Positions 34,133-42,331 are shown, numbered from the stretch's first letter. The stretch is DNA of 64,000 bases from RUG11247 sp045649485 (GCA_045649485.1 JAZRPZ010000063.1:1-64000); one strand, 5' to 3'. Notes: generated by a model from the letters alone, not told the origin. Made by a program: numbers and translations.

Positions 34133-34330
34133 TTTAAAAGGTCACATGCGCAGTTCTTTGTTCAGTGATACAGAAGCACCGCGGTTTCTGTGTATCCTTT
34201 ATACTAAGCAGGCGCTGCTGCACAACGGACAACTATATTATTGGGGGGAGTACGCTGACATCACCGCCTCACACCTTGTGTAAATCACAAAAACACCCGC
34301 GGCACACATGCACCGCGGGCGTTTTTTATT
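34133..34330 (+). ncRNA. Orphan leader: candidate small RNA, degenerate copy of the srlD-like 5' leader
   Basis: From the promoter at 34098 to the terminator at 34287-34330 there is no gene. The stretch aligns with the leader of the dehydrogenase gene (35675-35802): shared TCCTTTAT, GGA-AAC, ATT-rich block, then GGGGGGAG where the real ribosome site is GGGAGG, and ACATCA where the start ATG would be. It can fold: GATACAGAA with TTCTGTGTATC, and AGCAG-GCG-CTGCT. It may be a small RNA or only a relic. Confidence 0.4.
34287..34330. terminator. Bidirectional terminator
   Basis: ACCCGCGG/CCGCGGGC-type stem with A5 and T6 flanks. It ends secreted paralogue B on the minus strand and the orphan leader on the plus strand. 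Confidence 0.88.
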
Positions 34331-35576
34331 TATCGTATTCGAAACGGAGTCTGTAGTTGTAATTCATATTGATATAATTTTCACCGTTCCACGCATCGAC
34401 ACGCACCGTCCTTAGCAACGAATCGTCCATTATCTCGCGAGCTACCCATCCGCTCAGCAGCATATGCCATTCCATTGTATCAAGGTCTACGGCTATAAGA
34501 CTGTAATTTACCCCCTCAATAAACAGTCCATATCTGCCATCAGCGGAAACACCTACAGGAATGATAGCAGCACAGCCTTCGGGGATATGAAGGTTTCCGT
34601 CATCATTGCGCACGTCATCCAGCTGATATTCCGATATCTGTCCGTTGTTCCACATAAATGCAACAGGTGCAGCGTTTCCACGGCGTACAAGCACGGGCGG
34701 CACGAACAGCAGGCTGCCGGAATTGTACACGATTGCAGCATCGTTTCCGCATTTGATCACACCATCAAATCCATAGGTCATGGAATACGAACCGAGGTAC
34801 TTTATATCGGTCACATTTCCGTTTGAGGTATCTTCAACGAAACCTACCGAATAATTCTGACGTCTTTCACTGTCCATATATGTGCCGCGTATTATGACAT
34901 ACGCAGAATCGTCCGAGAATGCTGAGCCTGTAGCGCCCCATTCGTAACCGGGTTCGGCATTTAACTGTACTTCGTTAACCGTGCCGTCCTGCGCAATGAA
35001 TGTATACGCTGTTGCTCCGACCGGCAGCGATATGACAGTACCGTCTTCCATCACTTCGCCAATTTCCGACGGCCTTATCACACCTTTTTCGGTATCGATA
35101 AGAAAAGTGCTCGAATTGCATTGCATAAGAACGTAGTTTCCTGCTACTTCATGCCTATAGCATGTGAATTCTCCAACAACAAAGAAAAACGCACCTGCAG
35201 CGCCCAATTTATCAAGAACTGAAGCCAGCTGGTCTTCCGGAAATTTTACCCAGCGGATACTGTCCGTATACAATTCCATCCAGACAGCCTCGTCTTCGGG
35301 CAGGGGCTGAAGCTCGGTGAGCATACCGTTTTCAGCATTATAAAGCACCGGGAAAATAATGGAATTATTATATGTAGGAAGGAAGATGCACTTATTATCC
35401 GCGTAGAATACAGGCATACTTTCTACAGGCATCTCCGGCAATTCTTCAACCGTTACACTTGCCTTCATGTAATCGATATCCGGTATTCCAAAGAAATTAT
35501 ATCTATTCCACTTTTCGGCATGTGCGGGCGCGACCATAAGCACAAGCGCAATAATGAGAGCAGCAAAACGTTTCAT
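34326..35576 (-). CDS. Secreted protein of unknown function, tandem paralogue B
   Basis: 416 residues with signal peptide MKRFAALIIALVLMVAPAHA, cut before EKWN. The mature part aligns throughout with paralogue A and shows the same propeller-like pattern (PVFYADNKCIFLPTY, DSAYVIIRGTYMD, RYGLFIEGVNYSLIAVDLDTMEW). No enzymatic motif is visible. ATG 35576 is set by GAGGTGAT; longer frames pass into the divergent promoter. It is transcribed away from the srlD-like gene from a promoter 17 bases apart from that gene's own, so both may share regulation. Confidence 0.75.
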   Translation of the reverse strand: MKRFAALIIALVLMVAPAHAEKWNRYNFFGIPDIDYMKASVTVEELPEMPVESMPVFYADNKCIFLPTYNNSIIFPVLYNAENGMLTELQPLPEDEAVWMELYTDSIRWVKFPEDQLASVLDKLGAAGAFFFVVGEFTCYRHEVAGNYVLMQCNSSTFLIDTEKGVIRPSEIGEVMEDGTVISLPVGATAYTFIAQDGTVNEVQLNAEPGYEWGATGSAFSDDSAYVIIRGTYMDSERRQNYSVGFVEDTSNGNVTDIKYLGSYSMTYGFDGVIKCGNDAAIVYNSGSLLFVPPVLVRRGNAAPVAFMWNNGQISEYQLDDVRNDDGNLHIPEGCAAIIPVGVSADGRYGLFIEGVNYSLIAVDLDTMEWHMLLSGWVAREIMDDSLLRTVRVDAWNGENYINMNYNYRLRFEYDK

Positions 35577-35593
35577 AATATCACCTCGCGTAC

Positions 35594-35622
35594 ATTTTAT
35601 CATACGGTATAGGTTCTGTAAA
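35594..35622 (-). promoter_or_regulatory. Promoter of secreted paralogue B
   Basis: Minus strand TTTACA (35622-35617), 17 bases, TAAAAT (35599-35594). Confidence 0.7.
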
Positions 35623-35639
35623 TAGATTGTGCATTGCCA

Positions 35640-35668
35640 TTGACAGCAGGCGCGAAGTGGGATAAAAT
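35640..35668 (+). promoter_or_regulatory. Promoter of the srlD-like gene
   Basis: TTGACA (35640-35645), 17 bases, TAAAAT (35663-35668). Confidence 0.8.
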
Positions 35669-35674
35669 TATAGG

Positions 35675-35802
35675 TATAAAAAGGACATAAATGCCGATCT
35701 TCGTACAGCATGCGGGGGTGCGGCAGTTTAGTTATGTCCTTTATCCGCGCAATACGTTTGCGCTGTGCGGATAACAACATTCTTTTTGGGAGGATGACTT
35801 AC
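35675..35802 (+). promoter_or_regulatory. Structured 5' leader of the srlD-like gene
   Basis: About 128 bases between promoter and start. AAAGGACATAA (near 35680) pairs with TTATGTCCTTT (35733-35743), enclosing TGCCG/CGGCA; a second hairpin, ATCCGCGCAA with TTTGCGC and GCGGAT, follows before GGGAGG. It could regulate translation. The same order of elements occurs in the orphan leader at 34133. Confidence 0.5.
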
Positions 35803-36678
35803 ATGGTAGATATGAGCAAGTGGATTGAGATCGCCAAGGCGAATATCCACAACCGTCCCGCCACCACCGGCCGTCTCGCCGGCAAGATCGCTATCGTTAC
35901 CGGTGCTGCTCAGGGCTTCGGCAAGGGCATCGCTGAGGAAATGTACAAGGAAGGCGCAACCATCATCGTTGCTGACCTGAACGAAGAGCTGGCTGCTTCC
36001 GTTGCCGCCGAGATGGGCGAGCACGCATGGGCAGTTAAGGTAAACGTAGGCGACGAAGAGTCCGTTGCCGAAATGGTTCAGAAGACCGTTGAGAAGTTCG
36101 GCGGCCTGGATATCTTTGTATCCAACGCCGGCGTCGTTCGTTCCGGCCCCATCGATCAGCTGGAGAAGAAGGACTTCGAGTTCGTTACCAACATCAACTA
36201 CACCGCTTACTTCCTCTGCGCCAAGTACGCCGCCATCATCATGAAGGCTCAGTACGAAGCTGACAACGAGTGGTTCGGCGATATCATCACCGTAAACTCC
36301 AAGTCCGGTCTGGAAGGCTCCAACAAGAACTTCGCATACGCAGGTTCCAAGTTCGGCGGCATCGGTCTGACCCAGTCCTTCGCCCTCGAGCTCTGCCCCT
36401 ACAACATCAAGGTCAACGCAGTTTGCCCCGGCAACTATCTGGAAGGTCCCCTCTGGATGGATCCCGTTCGCGGCCTGTTCGTTCAGTACCTGAACGCCGG
36501 CAAGGTTCCCGGTGCCAAGACCGTTGAGGACGTTAAGAAGTTCTACGAGTCCAAGGTTCCCATGAACCGCGGCTGCCTGCCCCTGGACGTTGCCCGCTCC
36601 ATCTTCTACTGCGTAGAGCAGAAGTACGAGACCGGTCAGGCAATCCCGATCACCGGCGGCCAGATCATGCTCAACTAA
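35803..36678 (+). CDS. SDR dehydrogenase, sorbitol/hexitol-6-phosphate dehydrogenase-like
   Basis: 291-residue SDR: TGAAQGFG (33-40), SNAG (107-110), Ser166 in NSKSG, Tyr179 and Lys183 in YAGSKFG. The stretches NSKSG, FGGIGLTQSFALEL, KVPMNRGC and TGQAIPITGGQ closely follow SrlD-type sorbitol-6-phosphate 2-dehydrogenase, which makes fructose 6-phosphate with NAD. ATG 35803 has GGGAGG nine bases upstream. Codon choice (many GTT, TCC, AAG) is stronger than in the neighbours, pointing to high expression. No sorbitol transporter is nearby. The stop is followed directly by the conserved 34-base element and a terminator. Confidence 0.83.
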   Translation: MVDMSKWIEIAKANIHNRPATTGRLAGKIAIVTGAAQGFGKGIAEEMYKEGATIIVADLNEELAASVAAEMGEHAWAVKVNVGDEESVAEMVQKTVEKFGGLDIFVSNAGVVRSGPIDQLEKKDFEFVTNINYTAYFLCAKYAAIIMKAQYEADNEWFGDIITVNSKSGLEGSNKNFAYAGSKFGGIGLTQSFALELCPYNIKVNAVCPGNYLEGPLWMDPVRGLFVQYLNAGKVPGAKTVEDVKKFYESKVPMNRGCLPLDVARSIFYCVEQKYETGQAIPITGGQIMLN

Positions 36679-36712
36679 GCAGGCACCGGCCTGCAGCGGA
36701 CTGCTGTCGCGC
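36679..36712 (+). promoter_or_regulatory. Conserved 34-base post-stop element, copy 1
   Basis: Starts at the base after TAA. Blocks: GCAGGC, ACCG, GCCTGCAG, CGGA, CTGCT, G, TCGCGC. Hairpin stem 36679-36684 with 36689-36694. Nine bases then separate it from the terminator stem, the same spacing as in copy 2. Confidence 0.75.
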
Positions 36713-36721
36713 CGTGCTTTC

Positions 36722-36764
36722 GAACCCTTCCCCCGTACATTATGGGGGAAGGGTTCTTTCTTTT
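36722..36764 (+). terminator. Terminator of the srlD-like gene (13-bp stem, GTACA loop)
   Basis: Perfect 13-bp stem (36722-36734 with 36744-36756), 9-base loop GTACATTAT, then TTTCTTTT. Stem sequence is unrelated to the equivalent one at 55365, while stem length and loop motif are the same. Confidence 0.92.
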
Positions 36765-36778
36765 GGGTTCTATGATCG

Positions 36779-36930
36779 CTTCACTGAAACCATCCGGTTT
36801 CTGCGCCGGGCGGCGGCTTGAAACCTATTGAATGCGACCGGTTACGTACCGATTTTGCGGTTACTCTCCGCACTTATAGCTTTAGTATATGAGCAAAACC
36901 GCAAACCGGTCAATTGCATTGACCGTCTGC
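36779..36930. promoter_or_regulatory. Inverted and direct repeats upstream of the GH39 gene
   Basis: CGGCTTGAAACC occurs at 36814-36825 and 36940-36951 (the second contains the -35). Between them GACCGGTT (36836-36843) mirrors AACCGGTC (36904-36911), TTTGCGGTT mirrors AACCGCAAA (36897-36905), and GGTCAA/TTGACC (36908-36924) forms an overlapping hairpin. Probably regulator sites; nothing coding is seen. Confidence 0.5.
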
Positions 36931-36943
36931 TCCTTGTGACGGC

Positions 36944-36972
36944 TTGAAACCAATGGTTCCTTGTGTTATAAT
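36944..36972 (+). promoter_or_regulatory. Promoter of the GH39 gene
   Basis: TTGAAA (36944-36949), 17 bases, TATAAT (36967-36972) with TGT before it. Confidence 0.8.
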
Positions 36973-36998
36973 GTTCAAAAATCTTTGGGGGTGATCTT

Positions 36999-38330
36999 GT
37001 GGCACGAATTACTGTGGATATGAACAACGTGGTCGGCAATGTCAGACCTCTGCACGGAATAAACAATGCGCCCATTCTCGGCGCAGACGATAAGCTGTTT
37101 CATTACCTCGGTGAAGCCGGAATCCCCTCTTCCCGTCTGCACGATACGGGCGGCGCCTTCGGCAAGCACGTATTCGTTGATATCGAGAATATATTCCGCA
37201 ACTTTGACGCCGACGTGAGCGACCCGGAGTCCTACGATTTCGCCTTTACCGACTGGCTGCTGAATGCTCTGCATGCGCAGGGTGTTGAGCCCTTCTATCG
37301 TTTGGGCTGCACCATCGAAAATTATCATTACATCCGTCCGCAGCACATTCTGCCGCCTAAGGACCCGCAGAAATGGGCGGAGATATGCGCGCACATAATC
37401 GCCCATTACAACGACGGCTGGGCAGACGGCTTCAAACTGGGCATCCGCTACTGGGAGATATGGAATGAACCCGACAACGCTCCCGACATCAAGGACAATC
37501 CCATGTGGAAAGGCACCGCAGCGCAATATTACGAATTGTATGACGCGGCCGCAAAGCTCATCAAATCACGCTGGCCCCATCTCAAGGTCGGCGGCTTTGC
37601 AAGCTGCGGTTTCTACGCGATACTCGGAAGCAGCGGCAGCAAAAACGCAAATGTTTCTCCACGCACACAGTATTTCATTGACTTTGCCCGCGATTTCTTC
37701 GCCCACATCCGTGAAAGCGGCGCGCCGCTGGACTTCTTCTCGTGGCACAGCTACGGCAGCGCACAGGACAACATTGCCTTTGCGAATTACGCGCGCAGCC
37801 TTATGACCGAATTCGGTTACGGCGATGCTGAAAGCATTCTGAACGAATGGAATCCCGGCATCGCAAACCGCGGCACCCTGAAGGATGCTGCGCTGATTTC
37901 CGCCATGCTTTGCACCATGCACACGAAGACCGATATAGACATGATGAACTACTACGACGGTCAGGTGCACGGCAACTATCAGGGATTGTTCGACCCGATG
38001 AAGTATGTGCCCTTCAAGGCATACTATGTATTCCCCGCCTTCAACACCCTTTACCGCATGGGCACAGCCGTGCACACGGAATATTCCACCTATATGGTGC
38101 CCGCAATGGCAGCAAAGGACGAAAACGCTGCAGCAGTGTTTATCGCAAACACCAAAGACCGCGCCGAAAACGTCACGGTATGCGGGCTGCCTGACGGCGA
38201 ATATACACTGAAGCTTATCGACCGCAAACACGACCTTGACGAATGCGGAAAATACACCTCCGCAAACGGCATCCTCGAGATAAAGCTGGGTGCATACAAT
38301 GCAGCGCTGCTGATTTCGGCGTGCAAATAA
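36999..38330 (+). CDS. GH39-type beta-xylosidase-like glycoside hydrolase
   Basis: 443 residues, clan GH-A barrel followed by a small C-terminal beta domain (from about 355). Acid/base Glu157 in WEIWNEPDN and nucleophile Glu283 in ILNEWNPG are present; HGINNAPI near residue 19 and SWHSYG at 248-253 are further family landmarks. GH39 enzymes are xylosidases or iduronidases; specificity is open. No signal peptide, so it works on imported oligosaccharides. Start is GTG 36999 with GGGGGTGAT just upstream. Monocistronic, with repeats upstream that suggest regulation. Confidence 0.85.
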   Translation: MARITVDMNNVVGNVRPLHGINNAPILGADDKLFHYLGEAGIPSSRLHDTGGAFGKHVFVDIENIFRNFDADVSDPESYDFAFTDWLLNALHAQGVEPFYRLGCTIENYHYIRPQHILPPKDPQKWAEICAHIIAHYNDGWADGFKLGIRYWEIWNEPDNAPDIKDNPMWKGTAAQYYELYDAAAKLIKSRWPHLKVGGFASCGFYAILGSSGSKNANVSPRTQYFIDFARDFFAHIRESGAPLDFFSWHSYGSAQDNIAFANYARSLMTEFGYGDAESILNEWNPGIANRGTLKDAALISAMLCTMHTKTDIDMMNYYDGQVHGNYQGLFDPMKYVPFKAYYVFPAFNTLYRMGTAVHTEYSTYMVPAMAAKDENAAAVFIANTKDRAENVTVCGLPDGEYTLKLIDRKHDLDECGKYTSANGILEIKLGAYNAALLISACK

Positions 38331-38336
38331 ACACAC

Positions 38337-38373
38337 AAAAAAGGAGCCGCATAATACGGCTCCTTTTTCGTGC
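38337..38373. terminator. Bidirectional terminator
   Basis: AGGAGCCG/CGGCTCCT stem with A6 and T5 flanks, between GH39 and the convergent NUDIX gene. Confidence 0.9.
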
Positions 38374-38380
38374 CCTAAAA

Positions 38381-38866
38381 TCATTCCCGCAGTTCGGAAA
38401 ATGCCACTCCGTTTTCGCCCGTTATGCCTGCGTACAGCGTTTCGGTATACCGGCCCTCGCGGCAGTAATGGGCTATCACATATTTTGCCGTGAAAGGCAT
38501 GGCAAGCCCATCAATATCATCTATGTGAAACCACTTCAGAGTGCCTTCGTTCGAATGCACTTCCCTGCCATCCGCTTCCGGAAAATCGGCAAAGAAATAA
38601 TAATTCTGGCGAATCTCACCGTTGGTATTTCGCAGTGTGATATATCTCAAAGTGAGATTACGAATGTCATTTTCGCAGAGACCTGTCTCTTCCCTCAATT
38701 CGCGCAGCACGCATGCCCGCGGGTCGTTGAGCTCAGATTCCTCAAAATGACCGCCGGCAGACCCCGTCCACACATTACTAACAACGCGTCCGCCTTCCTT
38801 GAACAAAAGCAGTACCTTCTCTCCTCTGAAGAGATATACCGCGGTCATATTTCGCAAATCACCCAT
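38381..38866 (-). CDS. NUDIX hydrolase (8-oxo-dGTP diphosphatase type)
   Basis: 161 residues. The Nudix box reads GGHFEESELNDPRACVLRE then LREETGL: the canonical G-x5-E-x7-REUxEExGU with two extra residues in the x7 part. The metal glutamates are all present. It probably hydrolyses a nucleoside diphosphate derivative. The start is uncertain: ATG 38866 is used; ATG 38848 has a better-spaced GGGTGAT, and a TTG at 38887 is only about 9 bases after the likely transcription start. Promoter at 38903-38931. Confidence 0.88.
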   Translation of the reverse strand: MGDLRNMTAVYLFRGEKVLLLFKEGGRVVSNVWTGSAGGHFEESELNDPRACVLRELREETGLCENDIRNLTLRYITLRNTNGEIRQNYYFFADFPEADGREVHSNEGTLKWFHIDDIDGLAMPFTAKYVIAHYCREGRYTETLYAGITGENGVAFSELRE

Positions 38867-38902
38867 AATCCTTTGTCTCCGAATCAATAATCATTATACA
38901 GA

Positions 38903-38931
38903 ATTATACCCCTCATCAAATAAGAAATCAA
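38903..38931 (-). promoter_or_regulatory. Promoter of the NUDIX gene
   Basis: Minus strand TTGATT (38931-38926), 17 bases, TATAAT (38908-38903). Confidence 0.75.
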
Positions 38932-39020
38932 CACGAAACGACACAGCTGTTTAGCATTAAAACTGTGGATTTATATAGCCGGATGTGTTATACTGACAAA
39001 AAAGCAAAGGACAGACTTGT

Positions 39021-39473
39021 ATGTATAAAATTCTATTCGTTTGCCACGGCAATATCTGCCGTTCACCTATGGCCGAAATGGTAATGAAGGATATGGTGGC
39101 CAAAATGGGCATTGCCGATGAATTTGAGATAGCATCCGCTGCCACCAGCACCGAGGAGATAGGAAATCCCGTATATCCCCCGGCACGCGCGGAGCTTGCC
39201 AGGCACAATATCAAGTGCGAAAAGCGCGGCGCCCGTCAGATAATCAAGCGCGATTACACGGATTATGACCTGCTCATCGGCATGGACAGCGCCAATATCC
39301 GCAACATGAACCGCATGCTGGGCGGCGACCCTGACAACAAGATACACCTGCTGCTGGAATACGCCGGCATGCACAGAGATATTTCCGACCCTTGGTATTC
39401 CGGAAACTTTGACGCCACATATTCCGATGTATGCGCCGGCTGCAAGGGACTTCTGGATTATCTGGGCTATTGA
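39021..39473 (+). CDS. Low-molecular-weight protein tyrosine phosphatase
   Basis: 150 residues. P-loop Cys8-HGNIC-Arg14-Ser15 (VCHGNICRSP) and the general-acid Asp in DISDPWYSG are intact. It removes phosphate from tyrosine (or arginine) residues; in Bacillota these often act with capsule or stress systems, but no tyrosine kinase is nearby. AAAGGA precedes the ATG. An asparaginase gene starts 29 bases on, probably in the same transcript. Confidence 0.94.
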   Translation: MYKILFVCHGNICRSPMAEMVMKDMVAKMGIADEFEIASAATSTEEIGNPVYPPARAELARHNIKCEKRGARQIIKRDYTDYDLLIGMDSANIRNMNRMLGGDPDNKIHLLLEYAGMHRDISDPWYSGNFDATYSDVCAGCKGLLDYLGY

Positions 39474-39502
39474 TACTCACGACCGCAAAGGAGAATATTC
39501 AA

Positions 39503-40492
39503 ATGAAACGCATAGCACTTCTAGCAACCGGCGGCACCATCGCAAGCGTACAGAGTGATGACGGACTTACTCCCGGCATAGGCGGCAATCAGCTGATGCA
39601 GCTCATCCCACGCGCGCTGGAATCTGTTGAACTGGTCTGCAGGGACGTTTTCTCCCTCGACTCCAGCAACATCCAGCCCGAGGAATGGCGTATCCTTGCC
39701 CGCACCGTTTTTGACATACTGGACGAAGTTGACGGCGTGGTCATAACCCACGGCACCGATACCATGGCATATTCCGCCGCAGCGCTGACTTTCATGCTGC
39801 GCAACGTGAATAAGCCCGTAGTGTTCACCGGTTCCCAGCTGCCCATAATGCATCCTCTTTCCGATGCACCCTGCAACCTCACAGAAGCGCTGGCAGTTGC
39901 TCAGTCCGCTCCCGCAGGCGTATATGTAGTATTCAACCACAAGATAATCAGCGGCACTCACGCATTCAAGATGCGCACTACCTCCTTCGACGCATTCGAA
40001 AGCATCAATGCGCCGCTGGTAGGTTATATCGATGCCGATGGTCCCCATTACACCAATCCCCCCAAATATAAGCCCGATTCTGTCTGCAAGCTTGAGGACA
40101 GTCTCGACGAGCGCGTATTCCTGCTGAAACTGATGCCCGGTACCTCCCCTGCCATTTTCGACTGGGTAGTGGAATCCGGCATGAAGGGTCTGGTAGTTGA
40201 GGCTTTCGGCATGGGCGGTCTGCACTATATACGCAGAAATCTGGTAGACAAGCTGAAGATGCTGGCCAACCACGGCGTATACACCATCGTAACCACTCAG
40301 TGTCTCTACGAAAAGGCTGATTTCTCCATCTACGAAGTCGGCCGCTCCGTACTGGCCCCCGGCAGCGTCTTCTCCGGACGCGATATGACCAGCGAAGCTG
40401 CGGTTGCAAAGCTGATGTGGGTGCTTGGCGACCCCGAAGACCGTCTGCCCCTTCTGAGCATAAGCGTACGCGGCGAAATGAAGGAAGACTGA
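39503..40492 (+). CDS. ansA: L-asparaginase, type I (cytoplasmic)
   Basis: 329 residues, no signal peptide. Catalytic Thr12 in LATGGTIAS and the second motif THGTDTMAYSAAAL (Thr-Asp pair) are present; FEAFGMGGLHYIRRN-like VEAFGMGGLH marks the C-terminal domain. Deamidates asparagine to aspartate. AAAGGAG eight bases before ATG 39503. It follows the tyrosine phosphatase by 29 bases. Confidence 0.93.
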   Translation: MKRIALLATGGTIASVQSDDGLTPGIGGNQLMQLIPRALESVELVCRDVFSLDSSNIQPEEWRILARTVFDILDEVDGVVITHGTDTMAYSAAALTFMLRNVNKPVVFTGSQLPIMHPLSDAPCNLTEALAVAQSAPAGVYVVFNHKIISGTHAFKMRTTSFDAFESINAPLVGYIDADGPHYTNPPKYKPDSVCKLEDSLDERVFLLKLMPGTSPAIFDWVVESGMKGLVVEAFGMGGLHYIRRNLVDKLKMLANHGVYTIVTTQCLYEKADFSIYEVGRSVLAPGSVFSGRDMTSEAAVAKLMWVLGDPEDRLPLLSISVRGEMKED

Positions 40493-40547
40493 CATCGTAT
40501 TACGCATACATTCGGCGCATAATCTGTCCGAAAGCAATCCGCTAATA

Positions 40548-40577
40548 TTGACCAACACTGACATGGCATGATATAAT
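40548..40577 (+). promoter_or_regulatory. Promoter of the tautomerase gene
   Basis: TTGACC (40548-40553), 18 bases, TATAAT (40572-40577) with TGA before it. Confidence 0.8.
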
Positions 40578-40610
40578 AAGGCATCTAATTAACCGAAAGG
40601 GGAATTTATT

Positions 40611-40835
40611 ATGCCGTATATCGCAGTCAAGATGTGGCCCAAGGATGATGCTACCAAGAAGGTTCTCGCCGAAAAGATCTCTCTTGCCGTACAGGAAGCC
40701 ATCGGCTGCCCTCCTCAGGCAGTTACCGTATCCCTTGAGGAGATAGCTCAGGAAAAGTGGGTAGAGACCGTTGGTCCCGAACTGGAAGCCAAGAAGGACA
40801 AGATGTACATCGTCAAGGGTGAAAAGACCTGGTAA
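40611..40835 (+). CDS. 4-oxalocrotonate tautomerase family enzyme
   Basis: 74 residues; after removal of Met the protein starts with the catalytic Pro1 (PYIAVKMWPK). The pattern KKVLAEKISLAVQEAIGCPPQAVTVSLEEI is the family helix-strand core. Such small enzymes shift double bonds in 2-oxo acids; the natural substrate is unknown. It has its own promoter, AAAGGGG ribosome site and terminator. Confidence 0.93.
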   Translation: MPYIAVKMWPKDDATKKVLAEKISLAVQEAIGCPPQAVTVSLEEIAQEKWVETVGPELEAKKDKMYIVKGEKTW

Positions 40836-40849
40836 ATTGAATATTTCAG

Positions 40850-40877
40850 GCGCCTTCCTTACGGAAGGCGCCTTTTT
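40850..40877. terminator. Bidirectional terminator
   Basis: Perfect 10-bp stem GGCGCCTTCC/GGAAGGCGCC, loop TTAC, T6. Confidence 0.93.
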
Positions 40878-41723
40878 TCAATATACAGTTATGCTGATGT
40901 CGCCCGTGCTTGTGCTTACTTCACAAATGCCGCCATCAGTCGACACAGGCACATTGATATCTCCTGTGCCGGTATCTGCCGAAAATATCTTCCCGGAAAG
41001 CAGATTGCCCGTTATATCCCCCGTGCTTGCGCTGAGATACAGCTCCGCTGCATCACAGTTTTCCAGCCGGATATCGCCTGTGCTGATATCTGCGCATATC
41101 TTTTCATCCGCAATAACATCAACGAACGAAACATCACCTGTGCCGCCATCGACATACATTCCTTTGCATGTAACTTCCGTAAGTTCGACTCCGCCGGTAG
41201 ACAGACCAATGCTGATATCACCGGCACACACAATATGCGAAGCAGTAACATCTCCTGTTGAAACAGAAATATCAATCGTACCTGCAGTTATGCCGTCAAT
41301 ATCCACATCTGCAGCACTTCCTTCTATTACTATAGAAGAGTATTCTCGCTCAGGCAGATATATTGTTATCTGCGGCGAATCAAAATCCAGACCAATATAT
41401 TCATACCATTTTCCGTCGTCTGCTGCCTCTATCGTAAGCATGCCGTCTTCTGCACCGACCGAATGCATTTCATATTGTGCCTCATAGCAGACAACCTTAC
41501 ATATTCCGTCATCAGCTATCTTCAGAACAACATCGGTGGTATCCGTCATTACCGCAATACCGCTGAATTCTTCGTTAATCTCGTATACAGCGCTCTCATA
41601 TTTCACAGTGCTCAGCTTTGCAAAATCCCAGCCGTAAACGGTCATAACCGCCGCAAACATCACAATGCCGATCAGCATAAGAGAAACTGCGATACTAAAC
41701 CTTGCTTTTATCTTCCTGCTCAT
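40878..41723 (-). CDS. DUF4097 family beta-helix membrane-anchored protein
   Basis: 281 residues: one N-terminal membrane helix (about 10-31), then right-handed beta-repeats with recurring STGDI/STGGV/GTGDV motifs every 20-25 residues, the signature of DUF4097. The bulk is probably outside the cell. It is the last gene of the PadR-DUF1700-DUF4097 operon, a common arrangement in Bacillota linked to envelope-stress control; its molecular role is unknown. The ATG overlaps the DUF1700 stop (TAATG). Confidence 0.9.
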   Translation of the reverse strand: MSRKIKARFSIAVSLMLIGIVMFAAVMTVYGWDFAKLSTVKYESAVYEINEEFSGIAVMTDTTDVVLKIADDGICKVVCYEAQYEMHSVGAEDGMLTIEAADDGKWYEYIGLDFDSPQITIYLPEREYSSIVIEGSAADVDIDGITAGTIDISVSTGDVTASHIVCAGDISIGLSTGGVELTEVTCKGMYVDGGTGDVSFVDVIADEKICADISTGDIRLENCDAAELYLSASTGDITGNLLSGKIFSADTGTGDINVPVSTDGGICEVSTSTGDISITVY

Positions 41724-42331
41724 TATACTTTCCTCCTTTTCGCAAGGCGCTTACCGACAGCGGAAGCTGTTTTTCTTATAATGAACCTGAATCCTCCGGC
41801 TGCGGCAATTCCGCCATAGAAGAGAAATACATTGAGACCGGCACATACAAGGCTCACACCGATAACAGCCGTGCCGGCAAGGGGATTGCCGCTGACCATA
41901 AGCCATATTCCGCCAATGATTCCCGCAACCGCAACCACAGCTGTCGCAACGATCACTGCCCACAGCGCTGCCAGCACAGAAAAGGCCACTGCAAATGCGC
42001 TTATCAGCAGCGAAAGTACAACGGTAAAAGCACTTACCAACAGCGAGAGCCATACCGGCGAACCAAGTATCAGCAGCAGAGTATTCCATACGCTGCGCTT
42101 TTTTGCAGGCTCCGGTTTTTCTTCGGATACGTCAACGAATTTCTCTGCGAGTATCTGCATGACATTGCCGTCTACAGAGCCTATAACCGCTACCGCTTCT
42201 TCCTCCGAAAGCCCTTCTTCAATACGGTCATCTATCATCTCACTGTAGAACAACAGCCGTTCTTCTTTTTCTTCACGCGGCATATCGGTCAATCGGCTGC
42301 CCAGACGTGCCAGAAATTCCTGTTTATTCAT
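41723..42331 (-). CDS. DUF1700 (HAAS-domain) membrane protein
   Basis: 202 residues. Residues 1-70 form the helical HAAS domain (KQEFLARLGSRLTDMPREEKEERLLFYSEMIDDRIEEGLSEEEAV); residues 85-180 hold about four membrane helices. In related operons this protein is thought to sense the membrane and act with the PadR regulator. ATG 42331 has GGGAGG nine bases upstream; an ATG at 42340 touches that ribosome site. The first 8 bases overlap the end of padR. Confidence 0.9.
   Translation of the reverse strand: MNKQEFLARLGSRLTDMPREEKEERLLFYSEMIDDRIEEGLSEEEAVAVIGSVDGNVMQILAEKFVDVSEEKPEPAKKRSVWNTLLLILGSPVWLSLLVSAFTVVLSLLISAFAVAFSVLAALWAVIVATAVVAVAGIIGGIWLMVSGNPLAGTAVIGVSLVCAGLNVFLFYGGIAAAGGFRFIIRKTASAVGKRLAKRRKV

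Noticed and set aside
34205..34213. Fourth copy of the post-stop element in the orphan leader (TAAGCAGGC)
   Set aside because: Only nine bases match; the downstream blocks GCCTGCAG and TCGCGC are missing and no gene ends there.
36814..36951. CRISPR-like repeat pair upstream of GH39
   Set aside because: Only two 12-base copies 126 bases apart; no regular repeat-spacer array anywhere in the window.
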